Below, one piece after another: positions 49,301-58,991 of a stretch of DNA of 64,000 nt. The DNA comes from Collybiopsis luxurians FD-317 M1 (Eukaryota; Basidiomycota; Agaricomycetes; Agaricales; Omphalotaceae): assembly GCA_000827265.1 (NCBI GenBank), contig KN834749.1:2660653-2724652 (forward strand), written 5' to 3'. The notes beneath the pieces were generated by a model that was not told the DNA's origin, ran no database searches, and worked only from the letters and a program-made list of their open reading frames with translations. Within the stretch, counting starts at the first letter, position 1, and each line of letters starts with the position of its first letter. The translations under genes were made by a program, and so were the position numbers.

Positions 49301-49687
49301 GAGCGGAGGCAGGCCGTGCCTGTCATAGTCATCGTCCTCCTCCTCGTCGCTGCTGCTTCCGGCTTTACCACCTATGCGAAACTTCGACGTACTGTTGAGA
49401 GTGGGAGTGGCATTACTGGAATGTCTCCGGGGTAAGGCTCCAAGACCACCCCACGCTCCACGGTTGCTCCCAGATTCGCTAGTAAACCTTGTAGAGATTC
49501 TGCCGGACGATGAAGACTGATTCATCTCAAAGTTGGATTGGCTCGAATACGATCTTCTGTGTCCCGGACGCCCCAGTGAATGGAAGGAAGGGTTTTCGTT
49601 TTGATTCTGATAGGAATGGGGCGATGAAGAACGGGAACGAGAGGGAGAGGGAGAACGACGAGAATAAGTTGGTGAGGAGTAGGGCAT
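46322..49687 (-). CDS. CBM21 protein, probable glycogen-targeting PP1 regulatory subunit (paralog A)
   Basis: An open frame of 1121 codons from 49687 to 46322. It contains a likely intron at 47538-47482 (57 bases, GT/AG, no stop, multiple of three). With it removed the product is 1102 aa, matching the intron position in paralog B. The N-terminal half is Ser/Pro/Thr-rich and disordered. A PP1-docking RVxF motif sits in LERVQVFRKEARPSSLL, followed by an acidic TETETETD run. The CBM21 domain includes GIFLVRNITFEKHVFARFT, a DRFAFKITL strand and the sugar-binding signature WWDNCGGKNWRVGF. The C-terminal tail has a conserved QQWCF. Such proteins bring protein phosphatase 1 to glycogen to control glycogen synthase. 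No transmembrane segment is seen. Confidence 0.87.
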   Translation of the reverse strand: MPYSSPTYSRRSPSPSRSRSSSPHSYQNQNENPSFHSLGRPGHRRSYSSQSNFEMNQSSSSGRISTRFTSESGSNRGAWGGLGALPRRHSSNATPTLNSTSKFRIGGKAGSSSDEEEDDDYDRHGLPPLKLKVQVPSEGVPFPRSSTNSPLQTGPMPFLTPVVTRPPGPTRTSSSPAVPSITTPAPTVSTAAPSVILLPSGKPLRSSLKGSRASSLLGTPTGSPVPSPAQSAKSSPVNSTANSVANSAVGSPTTSPGIPGLPAPSFRSLASLGADSASNLLTPPAFGGHVRAQSAPSHPNSPGHDVSLDGTPPGPLSPPLSPGLSDSTMEALLSPRSVHFPSLSADLERVQVFRKEARPSSLLVTRKERDHVASSLSRVASRLANGADVGESSGKSGGEETETETETDRDYGYGYGYNAGHNGYWGNWGGKGVWNAASSKPLKASSVGAKSEATETNGSFPFPRLPRLGRTYSAGDDNEEDSSSSSGSGGRGVRIRQTGTGPRFATVKTEEKEDVEHVEYAENRRENMRIELDVSSTSHPIPHPESLRDALLGSVNILLEEIHLAPSSLSSSEREPLSLEGIFLVRNITFEKHVFARFTTDDWATVNEVRGRWIGSCGKSYLTSLAATSGSSISLPLPRTLGDLIAFPSYADTKNENENSSEWDRFAFKITLPPAVGPGRLVEFVGRFTVGNAGGEWWDNCGGKNWRVGFKQVKAEGELSLDVFHSLVFDIPNMTVLPPTSIPVLLNPPSPAPVLDAVDVPVPVFDTATVVATATSQENTNTLEPLVAAPLYYTVSQYQSDSTEGSKQRRVDEVKADETRIAQPESAIKEVKERAPKPTGLGSFKELTGGGLFWWRNTTSATTLVEARTDEPKSAFSSPSISGSDSSNASIDAPQASKSLSSTTEKNSVGVMSLSGTDSPSRTQFPASATVEVLGVIPPVSSPGRQIPAISSSAASPAMVQPAPSPPSFRPDPAKTERARVSSVESIDSMAEVPLLERSSSMSSVSTDGELAEFVEQLHGRATAHSMPKQYLEETGLDFELTPVPENEILDHADLNDAQMGFFDKVSPGARGVGIVPESNVGGDPRGYQAIIQQWCFAGSSPAPGKLESSHSPPSSRMQVR
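47482..47538 (-). other. likely 57-base in-frame intron without stop codon
   Basis: On the minus strand the segment begins GTGAGC and ends ATATGACAG. It lies directly after the CBM21 domain, where paralog B has a clear 55-base intron. Its length is divisible by three and it contains no stop, so retention would add 19 residues. Confidence 0.65.
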
Positions 49688-52074
49688 TACTCTCTACCGT
49701 TTCAGGTAGAAATTGATATTGATTGATATAACGCTGCTACGTAATGAGCCAAGGCAAAGAAGAAGATAAAGATGTTTACCAGGAGATAACCCTTAAAGTT
49801 AAACTGCGTAATGTCTCAGTGGGCCCACTCGGAAGTCGGAGCTCGATCGTGGTAAGCGCTTGACGGTCCGGTTTACACGATCGCGAAGGACGCTAGCTGC
49901 TATACGCGTCGACTAGGTTTGTCGAGGGCTACAATCAGACCAATCGTTAGCAGGAACGCGCCTAAATCTAAAAAATTATAGCTTACCTACCAAAGGCTTT
50001 CTCTCAGGCTGCAGTCGGGCTTGTAGATAGCAAGCACTCTTAAAAGTCGCGGACTTTTAGGACCGGATAGCTGTTGAATAATTGTTAGCTGTTAACTGTA
50101 AGGACAGTCACCAGCCACCAACACTGGGCCAGCTCAAAGGGAAGAAAAGGCGGGAGCAAGATCAACAATGTGGTAGAAGATCAAGTATGTACATATGTAA
50201 AATGCCCATCACATAACGCGATATGTTGAGAGAAAAAAAAAATTCTTCGAACAATACTTACCCTTTCGTTGTACGTTGGCTTTCCCTCCGACGTCGATCA
50301 GAAATGATATTCTTCCGACTTTTCCGAGCTCGTCAAGCTCTTCCCTCGACTAAAACCGAGGCTGGACTAGATATATGAGTCTGGGTCCTTTCGGTCCGTG
50401 TTATCTATCCAAAAATATGGCGTTTGGGATACTGGAAAGCTAGAGATTGAATCAAGAAACTTACTAAGACTTATACAACAACCGCTTCGACGCACCGAAT
50501 ACCGAGATTCTTAACTTCGAGCCACAAGCTCAGTAGAGAGATATGAAAATCAGCCAAAGAAAAAATTTCTCTGACAGACGCGACAAGGAGTCAATGGGGA
50601 TGGGCAAGGTACTCACCGGCGACAGCCGGACGTGAGAAAATATGACTTCATAGGATCGTCACTCTTCACGATCATCAATCCATCGCTCCACCAAACTTCC
50701 CATCCTGCGAGCCCAGAACCAATCCCTACGCGATTCTGACGAAATCTATACCCGTCGCTGTTTCCTGCCAATTCTCCAATATTAATCAATGCCCTGATGG
50801 AGAATACTGGAGATTGTTCAACTGCGGTAGGATGCGCCCGTCAACAAAAGAATCCCTCTTCACTAAGTTGAGCATATGCGTCCTAATTCTTAACCGGATT
50901 CTACCCACGTTTTGCTCAGCCTGAATTTTAGATAAACGTGTGTGGTCTTTCCGCACCTTATCTCTCCGACGTCCAAGGCATTCAACGGTATTCAACCAAA
51001 TGACTTACCGCGTGCAGATAATAACGAAATTCGTTTGCCTGTAGTTACATTCGCTTGAAATGAAGCGGTCAGGGGCTTCAGAAGCAAATCTACCCAAATA
51101 TGAGCCAAAAGCTAACAAATAGATATTTGCGATCAACCCATCTTCCTCGCTGCGAACGCGGAGCGGAGTCTTCGGCGGTCAGCGTAGATAAGCCTCAACA
51201 GGCCTCAACCTGGTGAAAATGTCAAGACTCGGTAAGCCCGAAACTCTGAAACTCACTTTTCATATTTTATCAAGACCTCCGGAATCCGATAAAAGAGAAA
51301 AGACGCCGGTCAACGAAACATCACGACTGCATACATCCAGAGAAAAAATGATAGGCAGTGGACAGTCAACGATTAAAGAACGGTGATAGCCTTGAATTCT
51401 AAACCTAAACGGAAGTAATGGAAAGCCCTGAACAACTGACCCTGACGGTTTGGTAAACGATGACAGTGAAAGTATTCATTTCATGACATTTCCGTAAATC
51501 TCGGGTCCGGTCCCTTCATCTCGCTCTGAGCTGAGTGTACAGACGTTGAGACAGACTTTGGCAGAGCATTGCCCCTGCATCCCAGTCTATCCCAGTGCCA
51601 ACCTGTTTGCTCAGAGATAAGAACGACGGATGGAGATGAAACCTGGGTCCGTTCAGGGCCTTCTTGAAAACATCTATTACGGCTATTCAGCGCAAATTCG
51701 ACGAAAGACCTGTGCGTATGAATGCATCTGGTAACAGCCCGGGTAATTCAAAAACGGTTTTGCCTGGATGAAATTCGACTGGGATAGGATTCTGGGAACG
51801 TGTCCTGTGAGTGAATTGCTCGGCTATCACAGGTGACCGAAAACGCGTCCAAGTAGACGTAGCATGGCTCCGTTTAAAGCAGAAAAACAAACGAGCGATT
51901 TTACCCGATGAGTTTGGATGTTCGTTCAACTAAACGCAGCACTATCAGAGAGTAGATGGAGGCAAGAGTGAAAGAAACGGTATTCGGTTCTGCTCAGAAC
52001 GGTGTCAAACGCGTCTGACAGCCGGATTGTTCAAATGAAGTGCTCATATTGTACTGAAAGGGTTAAGTAAGTGA
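49688..52074. other. long intergenic region upstream of CBM21 paralog A
   Basis: About 2.4 kb with only short, motif-free ORFs. It may hold a long 5' leader of the minus-strand gene. No repeat or element recognised. Confidence 0.45.
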
Positions 52075-52165
52075 GGCGCTATAGCCAAGTGGTTACGGCG
52101 ACAGATTCGAATTGATCGATATCTGTTCCTCTTTGAGGGCGCAGGTTCAAATCCTGCTGGCGTCG
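52075..52165 (+). tRNA. tRNA-Ser(CGA) with a 9-base intron
   Basis: The 7-bp acceptor stem pairs GGCGCTA (52075-52081) with TGGCGTC (52158-52164), leaving discriminator G. The D arm is GCC/GGC with A-box bases TAGCCAAGTGGTTA. The anticodon stem is ACAGA/TCTGT with loop TTCGAA...A, so the anticodon is CGA. A 9-base intron (52112-52120) follows position 37. The long variable arm (CCTC TTT GAGG) and the G discriminator are those of tRNA-Ser. The T arm is GCAGG/CCTGC with B box GGTTCAAATCC. It would read UCG serine codons. Confidence 0.93.
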
Positions 52166-52183
52166 CTTGATAAGATGACATAA

Positions 52184-52189
52184 TTTTTT
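52184..52189 (+). terminator. RNA polymerase III terminator of the tRNA
   Basis: A run of six T begins 19 bases after the tRNA 3' end on the sense strand. Confidence 0.8.
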
Positions 52190-53879
52190 CTAAAGCAAGT
52201 TCATGCTTTTTCCCGGTTATACGTGCGCCACAGGGTAAGAAGCCTATGTGCGCGTTCTTGCTTCTCAGCTTCTCTCGAACTTGCGCTCGCCGAAATCTCA
52301 GCTATCACCTAGGATCAACCCTCGACAACAGTCATCATATTACAGTAAGCACACGGATATCTATTTCGAAGCCATTTCTGTGATTGCCATGCCATATTTT
52401 ACCTACGAATATCCAATGAAAAAACCTCATCCCCGAAGCCGAATTTCTCAGTCATTCAAGAATTGAAGCTCTCCGAGTCGGGATTTGCCCTACTTAAATA
52501 CTGTACATTGTACATATGGAATGATGCGACTTGTCCATTTTCCCTGCATGTGCTTCGAATCCCATCACGGTGAATTCTGAGAAGCTATCCAATATATAAT
52601 GTACTCTAGATAAACAAGTAAAGAGCGTCAACGAAAAACGGCGACGGAAGAAGCCTTGAGCTGATTGTACATAGATGGATATCGATTCACCTCCCGCTAC
52701 ATCATCCATCAAAGACGCGAGGTACCGTCAACTTTGTGGAATGGTCTGCCTTCGACTTACAGCGTACAGGCCTTAGATAGGCGGAGATGTCTGGTTTTTT
52801 TTTACAATATCAAAGAGTCGGGAAGAGGGTGGCACAGAATTTTCGATGGAGTAGTTCGGGAAACTTACACATTCTGGAAGTTCGATGTCGGCTGTTCGAA
52901 TCGTGTATAAGGAAATCGGAAGGGTAGTCAGGATCTCGTTTGTTCAAGCCTGCGATGATCATTAAATCGGTAACTTAATGCAGCAAACTTTCATTTTTTT
53001 AGATCCTCGAGCTGTATACCTATCCTAGAGCAGACAAGAATCATATCATGACGAAAAGTTGTACAGACCATCATGCCATACTCCGAGGGTTTAGTTGTCC
53101 AACGACTATTGAGACTCCGACTGCAACATGTATAGTAATGGGAACTTCCGATAAGCAAATATACAGAATTCGAAAGACACTTTGACGCTTCCCATAATTC
53201 AGCGGTAAGTAACTGATTTTCGGTATCAGTCGCCGCCCTGGTAATACTCAGCTTTTACTCAGACCTGTTAGAAGTATCCTGAGATATCATGATACAGTAG
53301 CCTTCTCCAACTAATCTCTTATTCAGGTGGAAAGATACCCATCACCAAAATGTCCCAAACTTTATATCGTACGAGATAGAGTTATAATGACCTTATTTTG
53401 GAGAAATGGGGTATTATAATGTCGTAATCACACCCAAAAGCTGGTATAATGGCCATATCACACCCTGTACCTCTGTTATAATGTAAGTACAATGTTTAGG
53501 ACAATTTGGTGATGAGCGAACCGGGAGAGAAGCTGATATCATTGTAACCTATGTAGTACTAGCCAGATGAAATATCGAGCGCAGATAGAGCGGCCTGGTA
53601 CCTGCTGGTAGTACCCACCGTCTTTGAGTTTACAGTTGTCACCCAAGTACCAAAATTGACTAGCGCACTTGCTATAAGTAGAATGGCATATTTCTAAAGA
53701 CTTCGAATTCGCACCTCAAAGACGTAAAAATGTAATGTGGCGCCAGTGCAACGACGACGATATTCCGGCCACAACTACCGCGTACAACGACTGAATATTC
53801 TATGCTTTCGGTGCGGATCTGTTTACCTGAATATATGCGGAGAGCTGAAAGCCAAACGAGTTAAGGTTTGGGAGTTGTA

Positions 53880-54105
53880 GAATATATCTTCATCTGTTCC
53901 CTGAAGCTTACCGCATGAGCTAGGCAAACTCTGCGTTAGAGCGCCAGAAATATCATCATCTGTTCCATTATTTTTCCTCAAGCATACCACATGAGCTAGG
54001 CGGGAGCGATGCAAACTATACTGTATGATACAGCGTCAGAAATATCCCCATCTGTTCCAATGTTTTTCCTGAAGTATACCACATGAGCTGGAGGCAATGA
54101 CGCGA
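53880..54105. repeat. imperfect tandem repeat, three copies of about 70-90 bases
   Basis: Each copy holds AAATATC..CATCTGTTCC, then TTTTTCCT.AAG.ATACC (partly missing from the first copy), then CATGAGCTAGG or a near variant. Copies begin near 53880, 53949 and 54042. They differ by small indels and substitutions, so the array is old. Confidence 0.65.
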
Positions 54106-54334
54106 AGTAAGTATCATAGACAGCCGAGAGATTTTAGAAATAATACTTACTGGCTATTGGGCACCAAAGCCCTCCTGGCAGCGCTGCTGCAAAGTTCAAA
54201 CAAGTGCCATTATTGAGCCTCCAAAAAAATTATACTTTCGATTTTGAAAAATACACAGTAGTTCAGCGCCATCGCAGTTTCATACATACGTCACTTTGCC
54301 CAAATGATCACTTGTACTATGGCACCTTCAAAAC

Positions 54335-55984
54335 CTAGAGTCGTTCAAAAACTACTTCTAATTTGGGATCTATCGCCTCCAATCGACGGCGAAGACTCGA
54401 GACAATGTCACTCGGAATGTACGGCAGGCGAAGCGTAAGTTTCTGTAAAGGAACCGGAGCACAGTCCCTGCTGACAGCGTCGTCGTCTCTCCCGCGCGAC
54501 TCCGTGGCCAGCCTGGAGCCCACCATCTGACAACAAACTTCAGGAAACTCATCTGCGCTTCCAAACTCTGACCCAGAATACCAAGAACCTTCAAGTTCCA
54601 AAGAGAAACAAGTCAAATTGGGAGCAAGGCAGAGGTCATCTGTCACCACCAAAAGTTGGAAAATCGTCGATGATACTGTATCTTGAGATACATAAATATG
54701 CGAAAGTGACTCCGGAACAGCGTTGATAAATTGGATGATACTCTGCTCTGGAAAATCGTAGAACGATAGTTTCTCCACAGGTGCATTGGAGAATCTCAGC
54801 ATGGCCTCGACTTCTGGAATGCTGGCCCTGCTCTTCTGATCATAGAATAGCGATAAAGATCCGAGCGTAGGCAAGAGCACAGAGCGCCAGGCGCCTCCGG
54901 CAAAACGAGAATCGAAAGCAAGGGTCATTTCTGAAAGTCGATGATGACGAATCATACGGACGACGCCGCCTGTGGAATCGGGGTCGGGAACGGTGTTCAG
55001 TTGTATGAAGCCATGGAGGTGGAATATTTTCAAGGAAGGGCAACGAGCAAGTAGTTCTGCCAATGAAGCACCTACGAATGTTCCAAGATGTAGGGTAGTG
55101 ACGTTGCTAAGATCCAGTTTATAACTGCCACCAAAAATGTTGGTCCGGAAGTGACGCAATCGAGGGCAGGGGCGGAGCCCATCGTAGAAAAACCTCGGCA
55201 GAGTATTCCTTTCTCCCACTGAAACAGTAAGCTTCTCTAGAGAGGAGTAATCGAGAGACCCCGGAGCGGCAAACCTCCCAAAAATGCCCGCAGAATAAAT
55301 ACAGTCATTAAAGTCCAAGTGCAGCTCTTTCCACTGGTTCGATTTCTCGCAAAGGGCGGCCAGAACGCGATTCCGTTCAACCGTCATGATCCTTACATGC
55401 CCAAAGCCCATGCGCAGACGCATCTCGGCCGCTTTCGAGAGCGAGATGTACCGCGTAAGTGAGCGGGCGAATGATTCACTGGGGCGTACAGACATAAAGT
55501 TGATATCTAGCGACGACCAGAGCGTGCTCCGGGACAAGACAAGCGCTCTCCAAAAAGCGCACACCTGTGAAACTGGAATGAATGCACTGGAGATTTTCGG
55601 TCTGTTGGGACCGACTGTGACAGCTGCTTCGGAGGAGCATACAGCCAAGAAAATTTCGTTCAGAATTTCTGGGGGAAGTTTACGAATGGGTGAGAGGAGA
55701 GACTGGCTCAAATCGGACGTCCGTTCCAACTCAATTCGCTTTCGAATGAGTTTTTTCGTCATTTGCTCCAGTTGGACGATTTGATAGTCGATATAGGGTA
55801 AGGTAGCTTTAACGTCTTCGCAGTACGAAGTGAGACGTGATTGTTCGATGGAGTTTGGAACATGATTAGCGCGACTTTTTGACAAGATATCGGCGGATAG
55901 CAGAGCATCTATAGAGTCTTGTAGTGGGACAGTCTCTATTGTTAAGTGGCAGTCTGGACAGAGCAACGAGGCTGGCAAGCTCAT
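54335..55984 (-). CDS. F-box-like / LRR-type protein
   Basis: A single exon of 549 aa. A Cys/His pair near the N terminus (CPDCH) and a coiled-coil-like region precede the F-box-type motif LSPIRKLPPEILNEIFLAVC at about residues 95-115. This is followed by VSQVCAFWRALVLSRSTLWS. After it comes a long region with leucine-rich, beta-strand/helix alternation (SLEKLTVSV, LRHFRT, VTTLHLGTF, SLKIFHLHGF), typical of the large F-box families of mushrooms. F-box proteins act as substrate adaptors of SCF ubiquitin ligases; the target here is unknown. It is intact, with no intron needed. Confidence 0.85.
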   Translation of the reverse strand: MSLPASLLCPDCHLTIETVPLQDSIDALLSADILSKSRANHVPNSIEQSRLTSYCEDVKATLPYIDYQIVQLEQMTKKLIRKRIELERTSDLSQSLLSPIRKLPPEILNEIFLAVCSSEAAVTVGPNRPKISSAFIPVSQVCAFWRALVLSRSTLWSSLDINFMSVRPSESFARSLTRYISLSKAAEMRLRMGFGHVRIMTVERNRVLAALCEKSNQWKELHLDFNDCIYSAGIFGRFAAPGSLDYSSLEKLTVSVGERNTLPRFFYDGLRPCPRLRHFRTNIFGGSYKLDLSNVTTLHLGTFVGASLAELLARCPSLKIFHLHGFIQLNTVPDPDSTGGVVRMIRHHRLSEMTLAFDSRFAGGAWRSVLLPTLGSLSLFYDQKSRASIPEVEAMLRFSNAPVEKLSFYDFPEQSIIQFINAVPESLSHIYVSQDTVSSTIFQLLVVTDDLCLAPNLTCFSLELEGSWYSGSEFGSADEFPEVCCQMVGSRLATESRGRDDDAVSRDCAPVPLQKLTLRLPYIPSDIVSSLRRRLEAIDPKLEVVFERL

Positions 55985-56602
55985 GCCGACTATCTAAAAG
56001 AATCGTTCTGTCATCGTTACGAAGATCTATCAGTTGTCAGAGTACTCACAATTTGATGAGATCAAGATGAAAGATTAGGACAAGATGGAACACTCAGTAT
56101 TCAGGGTTGATATGATTGTGGTTTATGAAAAAAGATGTATCGTACTAATCATACTATGCCATAAGATGGGCACTTTGTACCACGTGCACATACAGTCCTG
56201 CAAAGCATGCAAATTCTATGAGATTGTTTTGCGCAACTTTGCTGCGCATGCTACATAACCAAGAGCAAAAGACAAGACAGAAATAAGTGAAATCTACTTT
56301 GAAAGGAAGGGTCTGCAATGTGGATGTGGAATTGCACAATTGAGGAAGAAAATACAGAAAACGCACAACAACACAAGAGTCCGTGTACAAGCGATTGTCA
56401 GAGGATAGAACAAGACTTTGCAAAAAAAAAACCCAAGAAGAAATTTTAAGTAGATATACATAAACCCCGTTTCCAATACAAAGAGCGGTGAGATTTTTTG
56501 ATAAGCAAGATGGCGCATTTTTTTGGGGAAAAGAGTGTAATCGCGTAAACACGCCCGCACCCGAGAGCTACCTGCCGTTCCATCTCCGTCTCACAAAATA
56601 CA
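55985..56602. other. intergenic between the F-box gene and CBM21 paralog B
   Basis: About 600 AT-rich bases. Short minus-strand frames show no motif and are likely the 3' UTR of paralog B. Confidence 0.5.
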
Positions 56603-58991
56603 TCAAGTTCCGCCACTGACTTCCAGACCAAGATCGCCTCTCGAAATCCCTGCGCCATGCTCATTCCGTCTTAAACCCTGGTCCGTCAAAGGCATTTCTG
56701 TAAAGCACCACTGCTTCACGAACCAGTCGTACAGAAACTCAGAACTGCCTTCTACTGGTGGAGTGGATGGCTTTGATTCCCTCGGAGATGGAGTTACAAG
56801 GGGCGAAGGCGAAGTTGCAATATCTGACATCGAAGGTATAGTGATTTTAGAGGGTGGAGGCTGAGCTACCGACGTCGAAGCACCCTTATCAGCTGCGATT
56901 GACTCTTTGAGTTGAGTGTCCGAAGTAAGGGAAATTTTTGAATTTGAATTAGCCCCCGTTTTTGGCCGTAGTGCAGCGGCAACCGAAGAAGAGCTGGGAG
57001 CACTGTAGTTGGATAAACTGAATCTTCTCAGCCTTTGAGCGGTAGCTTGAGCGACGGCTTCTGAGCGTCCTGGCGAAGGCGGATTTCGGAGGGGAACATC
57101 GGGAAAAGATAAGGAGGTAACGTTTGAGCTCATAGGCATGGAGAGGGATAGCACGGGGGCAGCGACGGCGGCCGTCGACATCACAGGTAGCGTAGCGCTG
57201 GGAGGAGAAACAATCACATTGGGTACAGTGTTCGAAGATTCTAGCTTAATCATCAATGACTGCCTCAAATACGGAAATAATTCTACCAAGCTTACCTGAA
57301 GACACCGGTTTTTCAGCTTCCACATTTGCGAGTTTGAACATTATCCGCCAGTTTCGCCCTCCACAGTTATCCCAATATTCTCCTCCAGGTACAGTGTACC
57401 GACCAACGAAATAGATAACCTTTGAAGGAAGCGAGGATAATGTATAGTCGGACAAGTTGATGGAAAATGAGAACCGATCCCAAGAATTGACATCCTTCCC
57501 AGACGAGCGCTGAGCAGGGAATGGGGAATAGAGATTCGCTACCCAGTTGGCTTTGATTTCGCTGACCGTACTCCATTCATCCATCGTGAATCGTACAGCG
57601 ACATCCTTTTGAAAAGCCAGATTTCGTACGATAAAAGTACCACGCACGTGCAGCTTATCGTCGGGAGGGGAAGAAGATAGAGAAATAGACTCAAGCAAGA
57701 TGTTGATGGCCGTTGTAGGCGGGATAGAAGACGGATCTGGGACCGGGTAACCAGTCATATCCAACTGCAACTTCATCGAACCGCTCCGGTATTCCGAAGC
57801 CTCTTTTGATGGTAAGGGGGGCCAAACAGAGTTGGTCGAGGTTAATGGAGAGGAAGGCATTTTTGGGAAAGGAAAAGATCCTGCAGACGGCCGCGCCATG
57901 CCTGGTTTCCGATAACCATATCCCCAGTCGCTTCCACGGTCGGTCTCGGTCTCAGTCTCAGTGTCTTCTCCTGTCCGCACAGACAGCAGCGATGCAGGCT
58001 TTGCGGACTTGTGAAAAACTCGCACACGTTCGAGATGGATAGGCAAAGACGGAAAATGAACACTCTTGGGCGTAGTCGGGGAGTCAAGGGTGGAGGAAGT
58101 GGATATAGGGCTACCAGGAGAAGATGGACTAGATTCGTTGGATATGATCTCCTGACCGGGATTCGTAGGTGCAGACCTTGCTCGCTGATGAGCCGAGTGG
58201 AAATGCCGTCCGTGGTGTGCCGAATTCAGGTGAGAATGGATACTGGAAGCAGAGGATGATGACTTGAGGGAACTTTTCAGTGGTAGGCCAGATGTCCCAA
58301 TGTGGGGCGAAGACGATGAGCGGGTTGGCGTAGGACGTAGGGGAAGGGGGAGTGCAGTTCCATCTTGGGGTGAATACTTGTAAGGGGAATATATGGGATT
58401 AGAAGCGGAAATCGGGATGGACGCGGACAAATCATTCGACGGAAGGCCTTTGATTTCTGAATCCAGTTCATTCAGGGGACTTGGAGGTCCACTAGGGGTC
58501 CATGTCGTCGAAGAAATGGGAGAAGATGCACCGGGAAGTGGGGACGAAAGAGGGGATGAACGGGGAAAAGGCACACCGTTGAAAGTTGGTGACCCAAGGC
58601 GGTCGACGCGTAATTTCAGTGGAGGCGGCCTTCCATCATCGTCACCACCATTGTCTTTTCGTCCAAAAGGCTGATTGGGATGATGGGCTGACAAATAGCC
58701 GAGTTCTGATTCATCCTCTGAGGATGAACTCGACGATGTTCCAGAGCTGGCCTTGATGTGGAAGCGCTTCGCGATCGCGCTGGTCGCCTTGGGATTTCCA
58801 GCAAGACTAGGCCCTGGACCGCGTCGCGGTAAGCTACCAAGAGATGTAAACGCTCCAGGGCCATTCTCATTTGAAAAACTGTACGTAGGAACAGACTGGG
58901 ACGATAGGGACCTCTTTGGGGTTGCAGGAGGGGAACCTATAGGAGTCGCAGACAATGAAGAAGGGGGTGGAGTTGGAACGGAATAAGGCAT
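56603..58991 (-). CDS. CBM21 protein, probable glycogen-targeting PP1 regulatory subunit (paralog B)
   Basis: Two exons on the minus strand, 58991-57296 and 57240-56603, separated by a 55-base intron, give 777 aa. The ATG at 58991 is preferred over an upstream in-frame one because paralog A also begins MPYS. Shared features in order: Ser/Pro-rich N terminus, PP1-docking LERVRVFHKSAKPASLL, acidic TETETETD run, CBM21 domain (GTFIVRNLAFQKDVAVRF..., then WDNCGGRNWRIMF), and a C-terminal FVKQWCF. It is shorter than paralog A, mainly in the linkers. The role is as for paralog A: anchoring protein phosphatase 1 to glycogen. Both genes lie on the same strand 7 kb apart. Confidence 0.87.

Larger units (their letters stand above)
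52166..54334. other. intergenic with imperfect repeats
   Basis: No gene seen over about 2.1 kb. The stretch is AT-rich and includes the three-copy imperfect repeat at 53880-54105. Confidence 0.45.
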
